Below are positions 55,372 to 64,000 of a stretch of DNA of 64,000 bases, piece after piece; within the stretch, counting starts at the first letter, position 1, and the number at the start of each line of letters is the position of its first letter. The notes beneath the pieces are model-generated. The model was not told the origin of the DNA. It was given only the letters and a program-made list of their open reading frames with translations, and searched no databases. A program made the position numbers and the translations under genes. Source of the stretch: Elmis aenea (taxonomy: Eukaryota > Arthropoda > Insecta > Coleoptera > Elmidae); NCBI GenBank assembly GCA_947652605.1, contig OX393577.1:57932108-57996107 (forward strand), read 5' to 3'.

Positions 55372-56182
55372 TATATTATTACGTCATTTTGTTGTATTTT
55401 TGTTTTTCTTTAACTTTTCTTAATACTTACCTATACCTAAAATGAATATTTTCTGAGATATTTACATTTTACTTATTCTTATAAGCGTTGTGTAGGAATT
55501 TCCTAGATTTCTCGGAGTAGGCCCCGACTTTGACAATAGAAACAATAATTTCTGTAATAACAAATGTCAGAGTTAATTGCTGTCAATTGTTAAAACATAA
55601 ATAAATGAGTATAACATATTTAATAGGAATTTTCCAAAAAAAGAATTGATTGATGCGGTCTATGTTCAGGGTGGCGTATTTTCGATGCCCATACAGAGGG
55701 GGTATCTCGGTTATTATCAGAGATAGAAAAAAACTAAGTACGTAGTCTCGATTTCTTTTTTCGAGAGGAATTTATTGTCGTAAACAGATTTTTGATCTTT
55801 TTTAATTTTCGAAATATAGTTTTTTTTTTAATCTCTGATAATTACCGAAATACCCCCTCTGTATGGGCATCGAAAATACGCCACCCTGAACATAGACCGT
55901 ATCAATGAATTCTTTTTTTGGAAAATTCATATTGCATATGTTATACTCATTTATTTATGTTTCAACAATTGACAGCAATTAACTCTGACATTTGTTACTA
56001 CAGAAATTATTGTTTCTATTGTCAAAGTCGGGGCCTACTCCGAGAAAACTAGGAAATTCCTACACAACGCTTATAAGAATAAGTAAAATGTAAATATCTC
56101 AGAAAATATTCATTTAGGTATAGGTAAGTATTGAGAAAAGTTGAAGAAAAACAAAAATGCAACAAAATGACGTAATAATATA

Positions 56183-56260
56183 CAGGGTGTTCCATTTGAA
56201 AAAATAAAGTTATTGATGTTTGAAAATTGGGAAGTTGGCACATCTATAAGAAACACCCTG
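56183..56260. mobile_element. 78-bp mini-unit in the right arm of the palindrome
   Basis: Mirror image of 55294-55371, also 78 bp, with the same internal GGGAAGTTGGCACATC block in complement. Confidence 0.78.
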
Positions 56261-56689
56261 TATAATATAAATTAATTTTGATGTATTTAGACTATGGCTA
56301 CACTTTTTGACTTTGTATGTGCAAAATATCATTTACCAATTATTATTATTCATAACGTTGTGCTCTTGACAAGTATTGTACCCTGTTTTTCTGGAAATTC
56401 AAAGATTTTTTAAGATAAATTGGCAACGTCGCAAAAAAAATGAAAAAAACAAAATACTGTCATATGGAGATTTTCTTGCTGAATTCGATTATGCAAAAAT
56501 ATACGGGGTGTTCAATTTAAAAAAAATACCTTTAGTGACGCCCCACTTTTATGAAACCCCCTGTATACTTGAAACTAATTTTAAAACATGCACGTGTAGA
56601 AATACTATAAGTTTCATTAAAAACTTTTTTTTATTAAGTTGTTATTAAGGGCAATAATGGACTTTATCGCACTAATGGCGCACCCTGTA

Positions 56690-57055
56690 TGTAAAATGTA
56701 TTTTAAAACATTTTTGAGACGTGTGGTTTCGGTTAACATTACTTTTGCTCGGATCCTTGTTTAACTGCTCACACCTCATCAAACCCAGCGATTACATTTA
56801 AATATCCTCATTTCCTTGCATTTAACAGCTGTACTAAACACTTCGCCACTAAACTACAAGCACCTCGAATAATAAAACGCAGTGTGCCATGAGCAACGAC
56901 AATTGCTTCGAGTCGTCTATTTGTTTTTGTTATTTTAAATAAAATAATGAATTTTTATGTCTCATTTCTAGAGACAACAATATTTCGTATCTTTCATTAC
57001 GCGTACCTAATAATTCTTTCACTTTTTTAAAACAGTTCCGACGCAGTTGATACGC
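56690..57055. other. Spacer, possible 3' UTR of a minus-strand gene
   Basis: No repeat is recognised. It lies just downstream (minus sense) of the terminal-exon candidate at 57056-57155 and has slightly higher complexity than other spacers. No clear AATAAA is found on the minus strand. Confidence 0.3.
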
Positions 57056-57155
57056 TTAATATTTCCTTTCGAGTTTTAGTTTATACTCCTTGATGCGAGG
57101 CAAGATGTTCGAAAGCTTTTGAACAAACTGTTTCCAAGCAAAAGCGGTTGTAGAT
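57056..57155 (-). CDS. Candidate 3'-terminal exon of a host gene, family unknown
   Basis: On the minus strand a strong acceptor (pyrimidine run CTTTTTTATAG) is followed by 100 bp encoding STTAFAWKQFVQKLSNILPR then IKEYKLKLERKY and a TAA. The exon starts with one base completing a codon, so it would follow a phase-2 donor. Composition and codon choice are distinctly more gene-like than in the flanks. The tail is basic and amphipathic, without a recognisable domain. Earlier exons would lie at higher coordinates but none could be identified through the repeats there. It may be chance, but it is one of the best splice-flanked frames in the window. Confidence 0.4.
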
Positions 57156-57368
57156 CTATAAAAAAGAAAATATTTCATCGTTCGAATATTATTTATGAAC
57201 ACTTGTAAAAACGTTTTTAAGGTATAATCAACGTTGTCACACAAGATTAATATTTACTGAAGATGTTCGTCAATATTTTATTCCGGTATTTGCAAGCAAA
57301 ACCAAGCTTAAGATGAGGCAGATCAAGGTTTCTTTTATTTACAAAAGTACAACGGAAGCTCTATACCG

Positions 57369-57684
57369 GGTGTAACTGAAATCAGGCTCACCCCACTTTT
57401 TTTTGTGTTTTAAATTTAGACAAATGAAATCACGATATGTGCAAAAAAACGGAATTTCTAAACGTATGTACACTATTGTTTCACTTCCGGTTTCGCCGGA
57501 AATTACCCTAACTTTGTTATTTCAAATTAAACATCCCCTATATTTTTAGATTTTTGGAAACAGGAAGCAATTTTAAATGCAACTGCACCATTTTATTTAA
57601 TTTTTATAACCTAAAATAAATTTTGCACAAATATTAAATTTTTTGTTAAGTGTGTTATGATCTGTATAAATTGAATTATATTAT
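57369..57684 (+). mobile_element. Repeat with CCGGGTGTAACT end, copy 2, carrying a hAT
   Basis: CCGGGTGTAACTGAAATC, TTTAGACAAATGAAAT and ATTATATTATGTCAAC correspond in order to 45505-45810. The copy is split at GTCAACAG by the hAT at 57693 and resumes with GTGTCCGGAAA at 58477. Confidence 0.72.
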
Positions 57685-57692
57685 GTCAACAG

Positions 57693-58468
57693 TAGGGATT
57701 CTGAGTCTCGACGATTTTTTAAGTCCCGGGACTTGGGACTTTTTTTTTCAAAGTCCCGGGAATTCCCAGGACCTCGAGACTTTTGCGAATTTTATTTGCA
57801 TACTAAAGAATAGTGGTTTTACCCGTCAAAAATGACCGAAGATTTTATAAGGTGCAAGAAAAATGATGATATTGTTTCTGAAAGCACCCGCTACATATTT
57901 AAAATTGCTTCTAAGCATGTATCGTGATCGTGAATCGGTCGTGACAGTTGACAGATTATTATTTTTTTTAAATTAAACCAAATTCACGGATTTTGTTTTT
58001 GAAGCATTTATTTTATAAATAAAGTATAGTGGTAGGAGTAGTATTATTATTTTTAATTAAACCTACATTCTACAGTAAATAAAGCATATATTTCCAAGGA
58101 AATGCCAATTTAAATAAACTTAACAATTTTCATTAAACTTTAAAACATAACAAACATAAGTAAAATATATTTTTACTAATAAACTTAACAATTATCCTTT
58201 AGCTTTAAAGCAGACAAGAAATAAACATAAATAATGAAATATGGCAGGCAAAAAATTTAAATAAATTTAAGTAAATACTGATTGTTAGTATAAACTATGA
58301 ACATAAAAAATTATGAAACAAAACATTTTTGTTAAACTCGTGGCAGTAAAATTTGTTAAAAAATTAGAAGTATAAAAAATTAATTTCAGTGTTTAAGTCT
58401 CGTCTCGAACTAAATGTTCTGGGATTCGAGACTAAGAATGTCCCGGGAATTCCGGGACAGAATCCCTA
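57693..58468. mobile_element. hAT element, CCCGGG-rich family, TSD GTCAACAG
   Basis: Ends TAGGGATTCTG and CAGAATCCCTA are perfect inverted repeats, flanked by GTCAACAG at 57685-57692 and 58469-58476. Several CCCGGGA/TCCCGGG motifs lie near both ends, as in 2085-2923. The uninterrupted repeat at 45505 shows the pre-insertion site (TATGTCAAAAAGTGTCC). No transposase sequence is visible. Confidence 0.94.
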
Positions 58469-58527
58469 GTCAACAGGTGTCCGGAAATTTTTTTCTCTTC
58501 TTAAATACAAGATTATGAAAAATGATA

Positions 58528-59347
58528 CTCCCTCCGTTTCAAAATGATTGTCCTATTTCAAAAATCCACTTTATTCTTACTCTCATCATTTATTTCAGAT
58601 AATTATACAGTTAGGCTCTATGCTAATTATTTCCTAAAATATATTCGAGAAACGGTTTTCGCAAACACTTCATATTTTTCGACAGTATTCTTTATAACAC
58701 CTATGGCTGTCGACTTCCGGTTTTCCGGTTTTTTTTCCCGATTTGGGCCTTAACTTCCGGTGTTCCGTTAAGAGGTTTCCAGACTTTGGAATATCCCGCT
58801 CTATCAAAACTAGCAAACAATTCCGTGATATTTCGATTAGTACGCAATAGTTGCATAAGTTCAATGGCGGGTACAAAGAGGGGTTTTTATCATTATTGAG
58901 ATTTCTTTTCAAACTAGCTTTTTCATTAAATATCCTTAAAGCTCCCTCCAGGCTGGAGGAAGGGCGCAGACCCACTTTTGACCCGGTCATGATATTCACA
59001 AATCTGGCACCCTATACATTGGTCTAAAATTTTAAAGTGTTTCAATAAATTTTGTAAAATCACATTTATTCGTATTTGTCATACTAGCGTTACTTAATGT
59101 AAACAACACTTTAAACAAATGACATTTGACAGCAGCGGGTGATTGTTGTTTATACTCTCCAAGTTCAAATGTTTTGAAATAATATGACATTTATTAGTGA
59201 CAGAGTGAAGTACTGCATACTAGCTGACAAAAGTCAAACTTTGATATGACACTCACAATATGAATTCGGAAATATTTTGTTTTTTGTTACTTACAATTAG
59301 ATCAAAGCAAGTTTGAAAATCGTACAATCATTTTGATACAGAGGTAG
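58528..59347. mobile_element. mariner-like MITE (CTCCCTCCGT), TSD TA
   Basis: CTCCCTCCGTTTCAAAATGA at the left pairs with TCATTTTGATACAGAGGTAG at the right. TA flanks lie at 58526-58527 and 59348-59349. The CTCCCTCCGT terminus with TA duplication is the hallmark of Stowaway/mariner-type elements. It is 820 bp with no transposase recognised. The 109-codon minus frame inside (58670-58999) has no homology. Confidence 0.82.
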
Positions 59348-59459
59348 TAAATAATTTTGAAACTCATTTTTCTCAAAACGTTTCCTGTGTAAGTTGCATT
59401 TTTTAATGCCTAATCTGATTTAGAATTTAATTCTTTATCAGAAAAATAGTAAGAGACGG

Positions 59460-60326
59460 ATGACTGAACAGAGATGAAACAATTCTAAACAAAAGTCACC
59501 AACCCATAAGTTACGCTGATGATGTAGCTACACTGGTAAGATCCTTGAAAGAACTAGGAGAGATAATAAGCAGAATGGCAGAAGCTGCCCAAAAAATGGG
59601 ATTAAGAATAAACGAAGATAAGACCAAGCTAATGAGAATAGGACAACAAACAAAAGAAGACAGGCTAGTGGTAGGGGAATTTGAGGAAGTAAATGAATTT
59701 GTGTACTTAGGGACACTACTCACAAACAGATTGGAAGAAGAAAAAGACATAAACATGAGAATACTGAAAGCCAACAAAAGTGCAGGAGATTTAAATAACC
59801 TAATGAAAGCAAAACATTTATCTAGGAGCCCCAAACTACGTTTGTATAAAACAATACTAAGACCTACAGCGATCTTTGGGTGTGAGACCTGGGTACTGAA
59901 CAAAAATGTAAAGGAAGCCCTAAGAAGATGGGAATGAACGATAAAAGTAGTATAGTGGGGGAAGAGAATCGATGAGGAATATAAATATAAGAAGAACGAA
60001 GAGGTATATACAATTTTTAAAGAAGCGACCATAGACAAAGTAATAAATGCCTGAAGAATACCATGACTAGAACATATTGAGAGAAGGGAGGACAGCAGAA
60101 TAATAAAAGAGATAGCGTGCAAAGCACCTGCATACAAGAAAAAAAGAGGAAGACCCAGAAAAATATGAAGAGAAGCGGTGGAGGCAGAACTAAGAGAGAT
60201 AATGAATTGGAGGAAGAAGCGAAAGAGAGAATAGTGTGGAAGAACATTATCCAGCTCTGGGCCTAAACGGCCTACAAAACAGCTTTCATTTATATCAGAA
60301 GCAATAAACAAAGTATACCAACTGTT
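59460..60326 (+). pseudogene. LINE ORF2 C-terminal half from YADD on (RTE/Dong-like)
   Basis: The frame starts SYADDVATLVRSLKELGEII, i.e. at the catalytic Y-A-D-D. It continues KMGLRINEDKTKLMRIGQQT, NEFVYLGTLLTNRLEEEKDI and LYKTILRPTAIFGCETWVLN up to a stop after RRWE. Beyond the stop, in-frame remnants persist with further stops: RIDEEYKYKKNEEVY, ERREDSRIIKEIACKAP and KKKRGRPRK. This is the thumb and C-terminal region of an insect LINE of the 'ETW.L' type. The 284-codon minus-strand frame here (59511-60365) is its antisense shadow. The element ends at an A-rich run inside a foldback arm. Confidence 0.87.
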
Positions 60327-60481
60327 AAAAAAAAAGTTGACTATCGCCGATCTGACATATTTCATCGTAACAAAAACATTTTAACATCATTTCTGCGATT
60401 TACAAAAATAGTGGGTTTGTAAGGGTTTCCTCTTAAAATAGCAAAGTTAAAGGGGTGCGATAGTCAAACTGAATCACCCTG
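60327..60481 (-). mobile_element. Foldback right arm (CAGGGTGATTCAGTTTGACT)
   Basis: Read on the minus strand it starts CAGGGTGATTCAGTTTGACT, with TTTTAAGAGGAAACCC and GCGATAGTCAACTTTTTT following. It is the same family as the arm at 43741. A LINE is joined to its inner side. Confidence 0.75.
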
Positions 60482-60489
60482 TATAGATA

Positions 60490-60800
60490 TTAAAAAACTT
60501 CAAAAAAAAACGACAAATTTTTAAAAATAACTTCTAACATACGAATCAATTTTTTTTAAATCTATTGTTATAATCTTGTTATTTCTTCAAATTTTTTGAG
60601 TATGATTTAAACTGGAACTTTAATTTTTAGCAGTTTTACTCGACACGTGTAATAATAAAGAAACAATAGAAAACCATGTAAATAAAACAAATTTATTCTC
60701 TGTGTATACGTGCCCGAAACACTCTATTTTCAAATAGTTGTAAATTTTTTATTTTATTATAATACCCTCTCGTGCAAATTTCTCCAACTTTTCATTTCAG
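60490..60800. other. Spacer, possible intron
   Basis: Featureless A+T-rich sequence up to the acceptor-like site at 60800. Confidence 0.3.
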
Positions 60801-60919
60801 TCATGTCTCATGAGAAATACGTTCTTTTGCTAAAAAATTGTATCACAAATGCTCCACATTCCGCTGTTAAACAAGATCAAAGGTTAATCCCCCTCGCTCC
60901 GATGCTAAAACCCCGAGGG
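60801..60919 (+). CDS. Isolated exon candidate, family unknown
   Basis: A good acceptor (CTCCAACTTTTCATTTCAG) is followed by a frame with ATG at 60803: MSHEKYVLLLKNCITNAPHS then AVKQDQRLIPLAPMLKPRG. G+C content and codon choice are above the flanks. The donor is uncertain: GTGCCA after CCCCGAGG is weak, and the frame stays open to 61024 (VAYLACTILKRFDNR), so it could also be a terminal exon with AATAAA at 60970-60975. I recognise no family. Neighbouring repeats do not contain this sequence. Confidence 0.33.
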
Positions 60920-61029
60920 TGCCAAATATTTCTTTCATATTTCATAAGTATTGAGTTTATCGACAACTTTAATAAACAAGTGGCATACCTCGCCTGTACT
61001 ATTCTAAAACGATTTGATAATAGATAAAC

Positions 61030-61520
61030 ATGTTAATATTGTAGTATTGCGATAATATTGTAAACAAATACCTCAGTTTCTGATAACCTGCCGTTACTAG
61101 ATATTCAATCTCGATTTTGTTATAACTTTAAATATATTTCGCTGCATTTGTACTTAAAGCAACATGTTCAGGAAAAAATCTCACTGAGATCGCATATAAA
61201 ATAAGTTAAATACATTTTATCGATCATATTAGTGTTAAGTTACTTAAATATGTCCATTAATATGCTAATACTTAAAAATCGTTACTAATCTAACTGATTC
61301 ATTCAATACGTAAATCATTTCGTAAGATATTTTTGTATTTAATGTCGACTTTGTTTTGTTTACTTGATAATACCAGTGTTAGACTATGTGGCATAGAGAA
61401 GTGTTCGATTAATCCAAGTGTTTTGTGGTGATTAGACAGTGTATATCAATAACTAATAGGACATTAGCCAAAGGTAGGTTATTATTTTAAGATTACACAC
61501 TTATTACGTCGATGTAATAT
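61030..61520. other. Spacer without recognised feature
   Basis: No exon, RNA gene or transposon end is recognised. Confidence 0.4.
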
Positions 61521-61524
61521 TGGT

Positions 61525-61740
61525 TCAAATGATTTTTCCAAGTCGTTTGGTGTTGTATAGCCTCCTATATACATTCAGATTATGTTTGAATGCTTTCAAT
61601 GTCATCATAATACTTTTCTTTAATGAAATTTTGAACTTTGGAAATAGAAAGAAGTTGCATAGTGCTAAATCTGGCGAATGCGGTGGATAGCTTAGCACAC
61701 AAACTTGATTTTTGACCAAAAATTTATTTTATTAAAAACA
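61525..61740 (-). pseudogene. mariner transposase C-terminal catalytic fragment
   Basis: The minus-strand frame reads VLSYPPHSPDLALCNFFLFP then KFKISLKKSIMMTLKAFKHN. 'PPHSPDLALCNFFLFPKFK' is the region of the third catalytic residue of mariner transposases (family form PPYSPDLAPCDFFLFPKLK). The catalytic Asp of SPDLA is retained, but Asn replaces the Asp of 'CDFFLF'. The frame ends after 64 codons; the rest of the transposase and the terminal repeats are not identified. Confidence 0.85.
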
Positions 61741-61980
61741 TGTACCAATTTATAACTTCCATAAGTTAGTACTATTAATGATCTTTATAAAAGAGTTAAC
61801 GAAAACGTTGGGAGACCTACATTTCATTAATTTAATGAGTCATCTTAAAATAACAAAATTTATGTCAAAAATACAAGGTTAAATACTAAGAATTTGTCTA
61901 TAATAAACAACATATGTTAAAAAATCGATTTTGTGCAATATAAAACTTAACCCTTACATATATGAATTTAAAAAAATATA

Positions 61981-62592
61981 CAGGGTGTGTGTAAATTGGC
62001 GGAAGCGCTACACGTGACGATGTTCTTCGTAAAATTCCAAGTCGAAAATCTTGATACAAAAATGTTGTACCATGCTTCCTATGGCCTCGGGAACCCTTTA
62101 AAGAAAAAAACATTGGCAACATTGCATACATTGATTTGCGTTTGGACATTTTTTTATCAGCAATTTTTACTTGGGTATTTACAATTTTTGTTCGAACTGA
62201 AAGCCTTTAGTTCGTAAACATAGCTGTATCGTAAAACACAAACTAGAAATAATTACGAGAAAAACAGAGATGACAGCTAATGACAATGTTGCCATATGTA
62301 TTATTTTCATTCAAATCAGTGATTCACATATTTTCAACACCAATTTTTGAAAGGAAGAACACAATATCTAGGAAAAAATACTATTCGCAATTTATTTTTG
62401 TTCCAAATTGCAGCTTTATCATTTGCAAGTATTCAATAATAATGCTTATTAAAGGACTAAATGTCAAAACTTTGAGGACCTCTTGCAGACACAGCAAGCA
62501 TGGTACAACATTTTTGTATTAAGATTTTCGACTTGGAATTTTACGAAGAACATCGCCACGTGTAGCGCTTCCGCCAATTTTTACACACCCTG
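61981..62592. mobile_element. 612-bp foldback (CAGGGTGTGTGTAAATTGGC)
   Basis: Arms of about 115 bp: CAGGGTGTGTGTAAATTGGC and GGAAGCGCTACACGTG, mirrored by CACGTGTAGCGCTTCC and GCCAATTTTTACACACCCTG, with TA flanks. Both arms share GATGTTCTTCGTAAAATTCC. The interior (62160-62470) matches the chimeric copy at 16181-16620. No coding. Confidence 0.93.
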
Positions 62593-62599
62593 TATATTT

Positions 62600-62697
62600 A
62601 AATCATATTTTAGGTATATTTTATTCTAGGGAATATGGGAAAAATAATTTAAATAATCATTTACAATTTTTTAACTGTTTGTATCGAAAAACAAAAA
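62600..62697. other. Short spacer
   Basis: A+T-rich sequence between the foldback at 61981-62592 and a short tandem repeat. Confidence 0.4.
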
Positions 62698-62905
62698 TTG
62701 TTGCCAAAGAGCAACATTGTGCAAAACAACAATAAATATTGCTACAGCAACATTTGTGAAGAACAATTAACAAAATGTGTTGTTAAAGGGCAACTTTGTA
62801 CCAAACAATAAATATAATATGCTGTCGAAGAGTAACATTTGTGCAAAACGATAAATAAAATATGGTACCGAAACAACACTGTACAAAACGGCAAAATTTA
62901 TTTTA
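62698..62905. repeat. Degenerate ~42-bp tandem repeat
   Basis: Five imperfect units share GAGCAACATT(G)TGCAAAAC and ACAATAAATAT motifs (62698, 62740, 62778, 62820, 62862 approximately). The small plus-strand frame beginning in it is not called. Confidence 0.6.
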
Positions 62906-62909
62906 GGTG

Positions 62910-63734
62910 CGAATTATTTTGTTATGACAGAGCCACACCAGATTTTTCACAGTTTATAATTAATTCCGTTTTATTTTATAATTTCATGCATACAACAAGA
63001 AAATTATGCAACGTCAAGTTTGTTATAAATGCAAAATTTTGCTCTTAGGCAACATGATTTTTATACTACTGCTATGTACGGAGGTACATACAATATTGCT
63101 ATATAATTCGATAAACGTAACTTTTTGCTGTGTTAAAATATTCTTCAATTTTAATACAAACATTCTGAATCTTTAAAGCTAAATAAAACATAAAAATTAG
63201 GTTATGTTTTCACGATAAATTTTACAAAACTATCGCCCTTTAAGAAATTGTTTCTTCATATTCATTACAAGAAGTGTTGTGAATCAACCAGTAGAATTGT
63301 GCCAAAATAATTTTTATAGTTTTTACATATTGTAATAATATATGTTGCCGATTGGCATCTTATTATATTTTTTATAGCATGTGAAATGTTACAACCAGGA
63401 CTTTGTATTTTTGACCTAGATTTCAGTGTTTTACTGCAAAAAATATTTTGAATTCGGGTTTTTTCACGAATTACGTTAAATAACGTCTCCAATTTGATAG
63501 TAAAATTCTCACAAAATTAGGCATATCTCGGTTATTTTTTGCAACGCATACTAAACTATATGTTTTTTAAAAGTTAAAAAACCGCTCTTTCATGTCATGG
63601 CCAACTAGGGTTTCCATTTAAAAAAATATATATTGACTTCATATCTCAACAGCCAAAAAATTAAATTTTGATTATAAATTAAGACCGATATCAGATTTTC
63701 GATTACTATTGCGGTAACCGAGATACCCGTAGAA
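62910..63734. other. Spacer without recognised gene
   Basis: It holds a weak inverted pair (ATCTCGGTTATTTTTTGC at about 63525 and GCGGTAACCGAGAT at 63711). The pair resembles the ATCTCGGTTA block in the centre of the 54866-56687 palindrome, so it may be an eroded foldback. Nothing else is recognised. Confidence 0.4.
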
Positions 63735-63970
63735 CAATGTTTTCCAAACTTTCACCATCTGTGTACCCCTTCTATAATTTTCGTAACACTGAGTACCCCT
63801 CATTTAAAAAAATATTATAATAATAAACGAAAAATAAAATGTATTCATAATAAAATACAAATAAAATAGATAAAAGTTAAATTATAAATAACATTCATTA
63901 TAATCGCGTACCCCCACCAAACTCTTCCCGTACCCCCAGTGGTACACGTACCACACTTTGGGAAGCACTG
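63735..63970. mobile_element. 236-bp hAT MITE, TSD CCGTAGAA/CCTTAGAA
   Basis: Ends CAATGTTTTCCAAACTTTCA and ACACTTTGGGAAGCACTG are imperfect inverted repeats. The flanks CCGTAGAA (63727-63734) and CCTTAGAA (63971-63978) differ at one of eight bases. TGTACCCC..GTGGTACACG motifs lie near the ends. No coding sequence. Confidence 0.88.
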
Positions 63971-64000
63971 CCTTAGAACATTCGAATTTGTTCCACCCTG

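Larger units (their letters stand above)
54866..56687. mobile_element. 1.82-kb concentric palindrome of CAGGGTG foldbacks
   Basis: The outer ends are CAGGGTGCGCCATTAGTGCG and its complement, next to TA. The entire interior is also complementary around a centre near 55780. Further CAGGG-type ends occur symmetrically at 54990/56563 (CAGGGGGTTTCATAAAAG), at 55294/56260 (CAGGGTGTTTCTTATAGATG) and at 55667/55888 (CAGGGTGGCGTATTTTCGAT). No transposase is present. Nested insertion of several MITEs in one arm followed by large-scale inverted duplication would explain why all levels are symmetric; successive insertion at the centre is an alternative. Confidence 0.92.

Noticed and set aside
59511..60365. 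284-codon minus-strand open frame, hydrophobic, looking like a membrane protein
   Set aside because: It is antisense to a recognisable LINE reverse transcriptase (YADD, ETWVLN blocks) on the plus strand. The purine-rich sense strand yields Leu/Ser/Phe-rich antisense frames by composition alone.

Overview
This is a eukaryotic window, about two thirds A+T, with very little recognisable host coding sequence. The repeats place it in an insect. They are non-LTR retrotransposons with Jockey-type reverse transcriptase, mariner and pogo/Tigger-like elements, many hAT elements with 8-bp target-site duplications (TSDs), and several families of foldback elements whose ends read CAGGGTG between TA dinucleotides. 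A large, repeat-rich insect genome fits (a beetle is my guess). The species cannot be read from the sequence. There are no bacterial operons, CRISPR arrays, rRNA genes or convincing tRNA genes.

Layout. 1-4.7 kb: a retroposon-like repeat interrupted by a CCCGGG-rich hAT element, followed by a 1.67-kb palindrome. 6.09-6.90 kb: the best host-gene candidate, a three-exon gene for a 55-residue protein with two X-box-like (RFX-type) motifs about 90 and 140 bp upstream of its ATG and an AATAAA downstream. 7.4-9.8 kb: one foldback element nested in another. 10.6-25.2 kb: hAT remnants with transposase fragments, retrotransposon pieces, and a TA-flanked pogo-like element that splits the 3' part of an older hAT. 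25.9-27.7 kb: a mariner whose centre is replaced by a 14-bp minisatellite, abutting a small element of unknown class. 28.4-30.1 kb: two retrotransposon fragments. 30.6-36.2 kb: a ~160-bp satellite, then a 4.6-kb inverted repeat enclosing ~24 copies of a ~129-bp satellite. 37.2-48.9 kb: a TA-flanked 1.8-kb transposon, duplicated retroposons, hairpin MITEs, two hAT elements in tandem sharing one target sequence, and more retrotransposon and foldback pieces. 49-54.7 kb: a four-layer nest (foldback, retrotransposon, hAT, hAT), each inner layer marked by its own TSD. 54.87-56.69 kb: a 1.8-kb near-perfect concentric palindrome. 57-64 kb: a possible 3'-terminal host exon on the minus strand, another isolated exon candidate, and further hAT, mariner, LINE and foldback elements.

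Almost every longer open frame is transposase or reverse-transcriptase debris, a low-complexity repeat, or an antisense shadow of one. The four host coding candidates are small spliced-looking exons (6242-6774 plus; 12688-12764 plus; 57056-57155 minus; 60801-60919 plus). I could not assign a family to any of them. All protein-family calls are by eye and untested by search.
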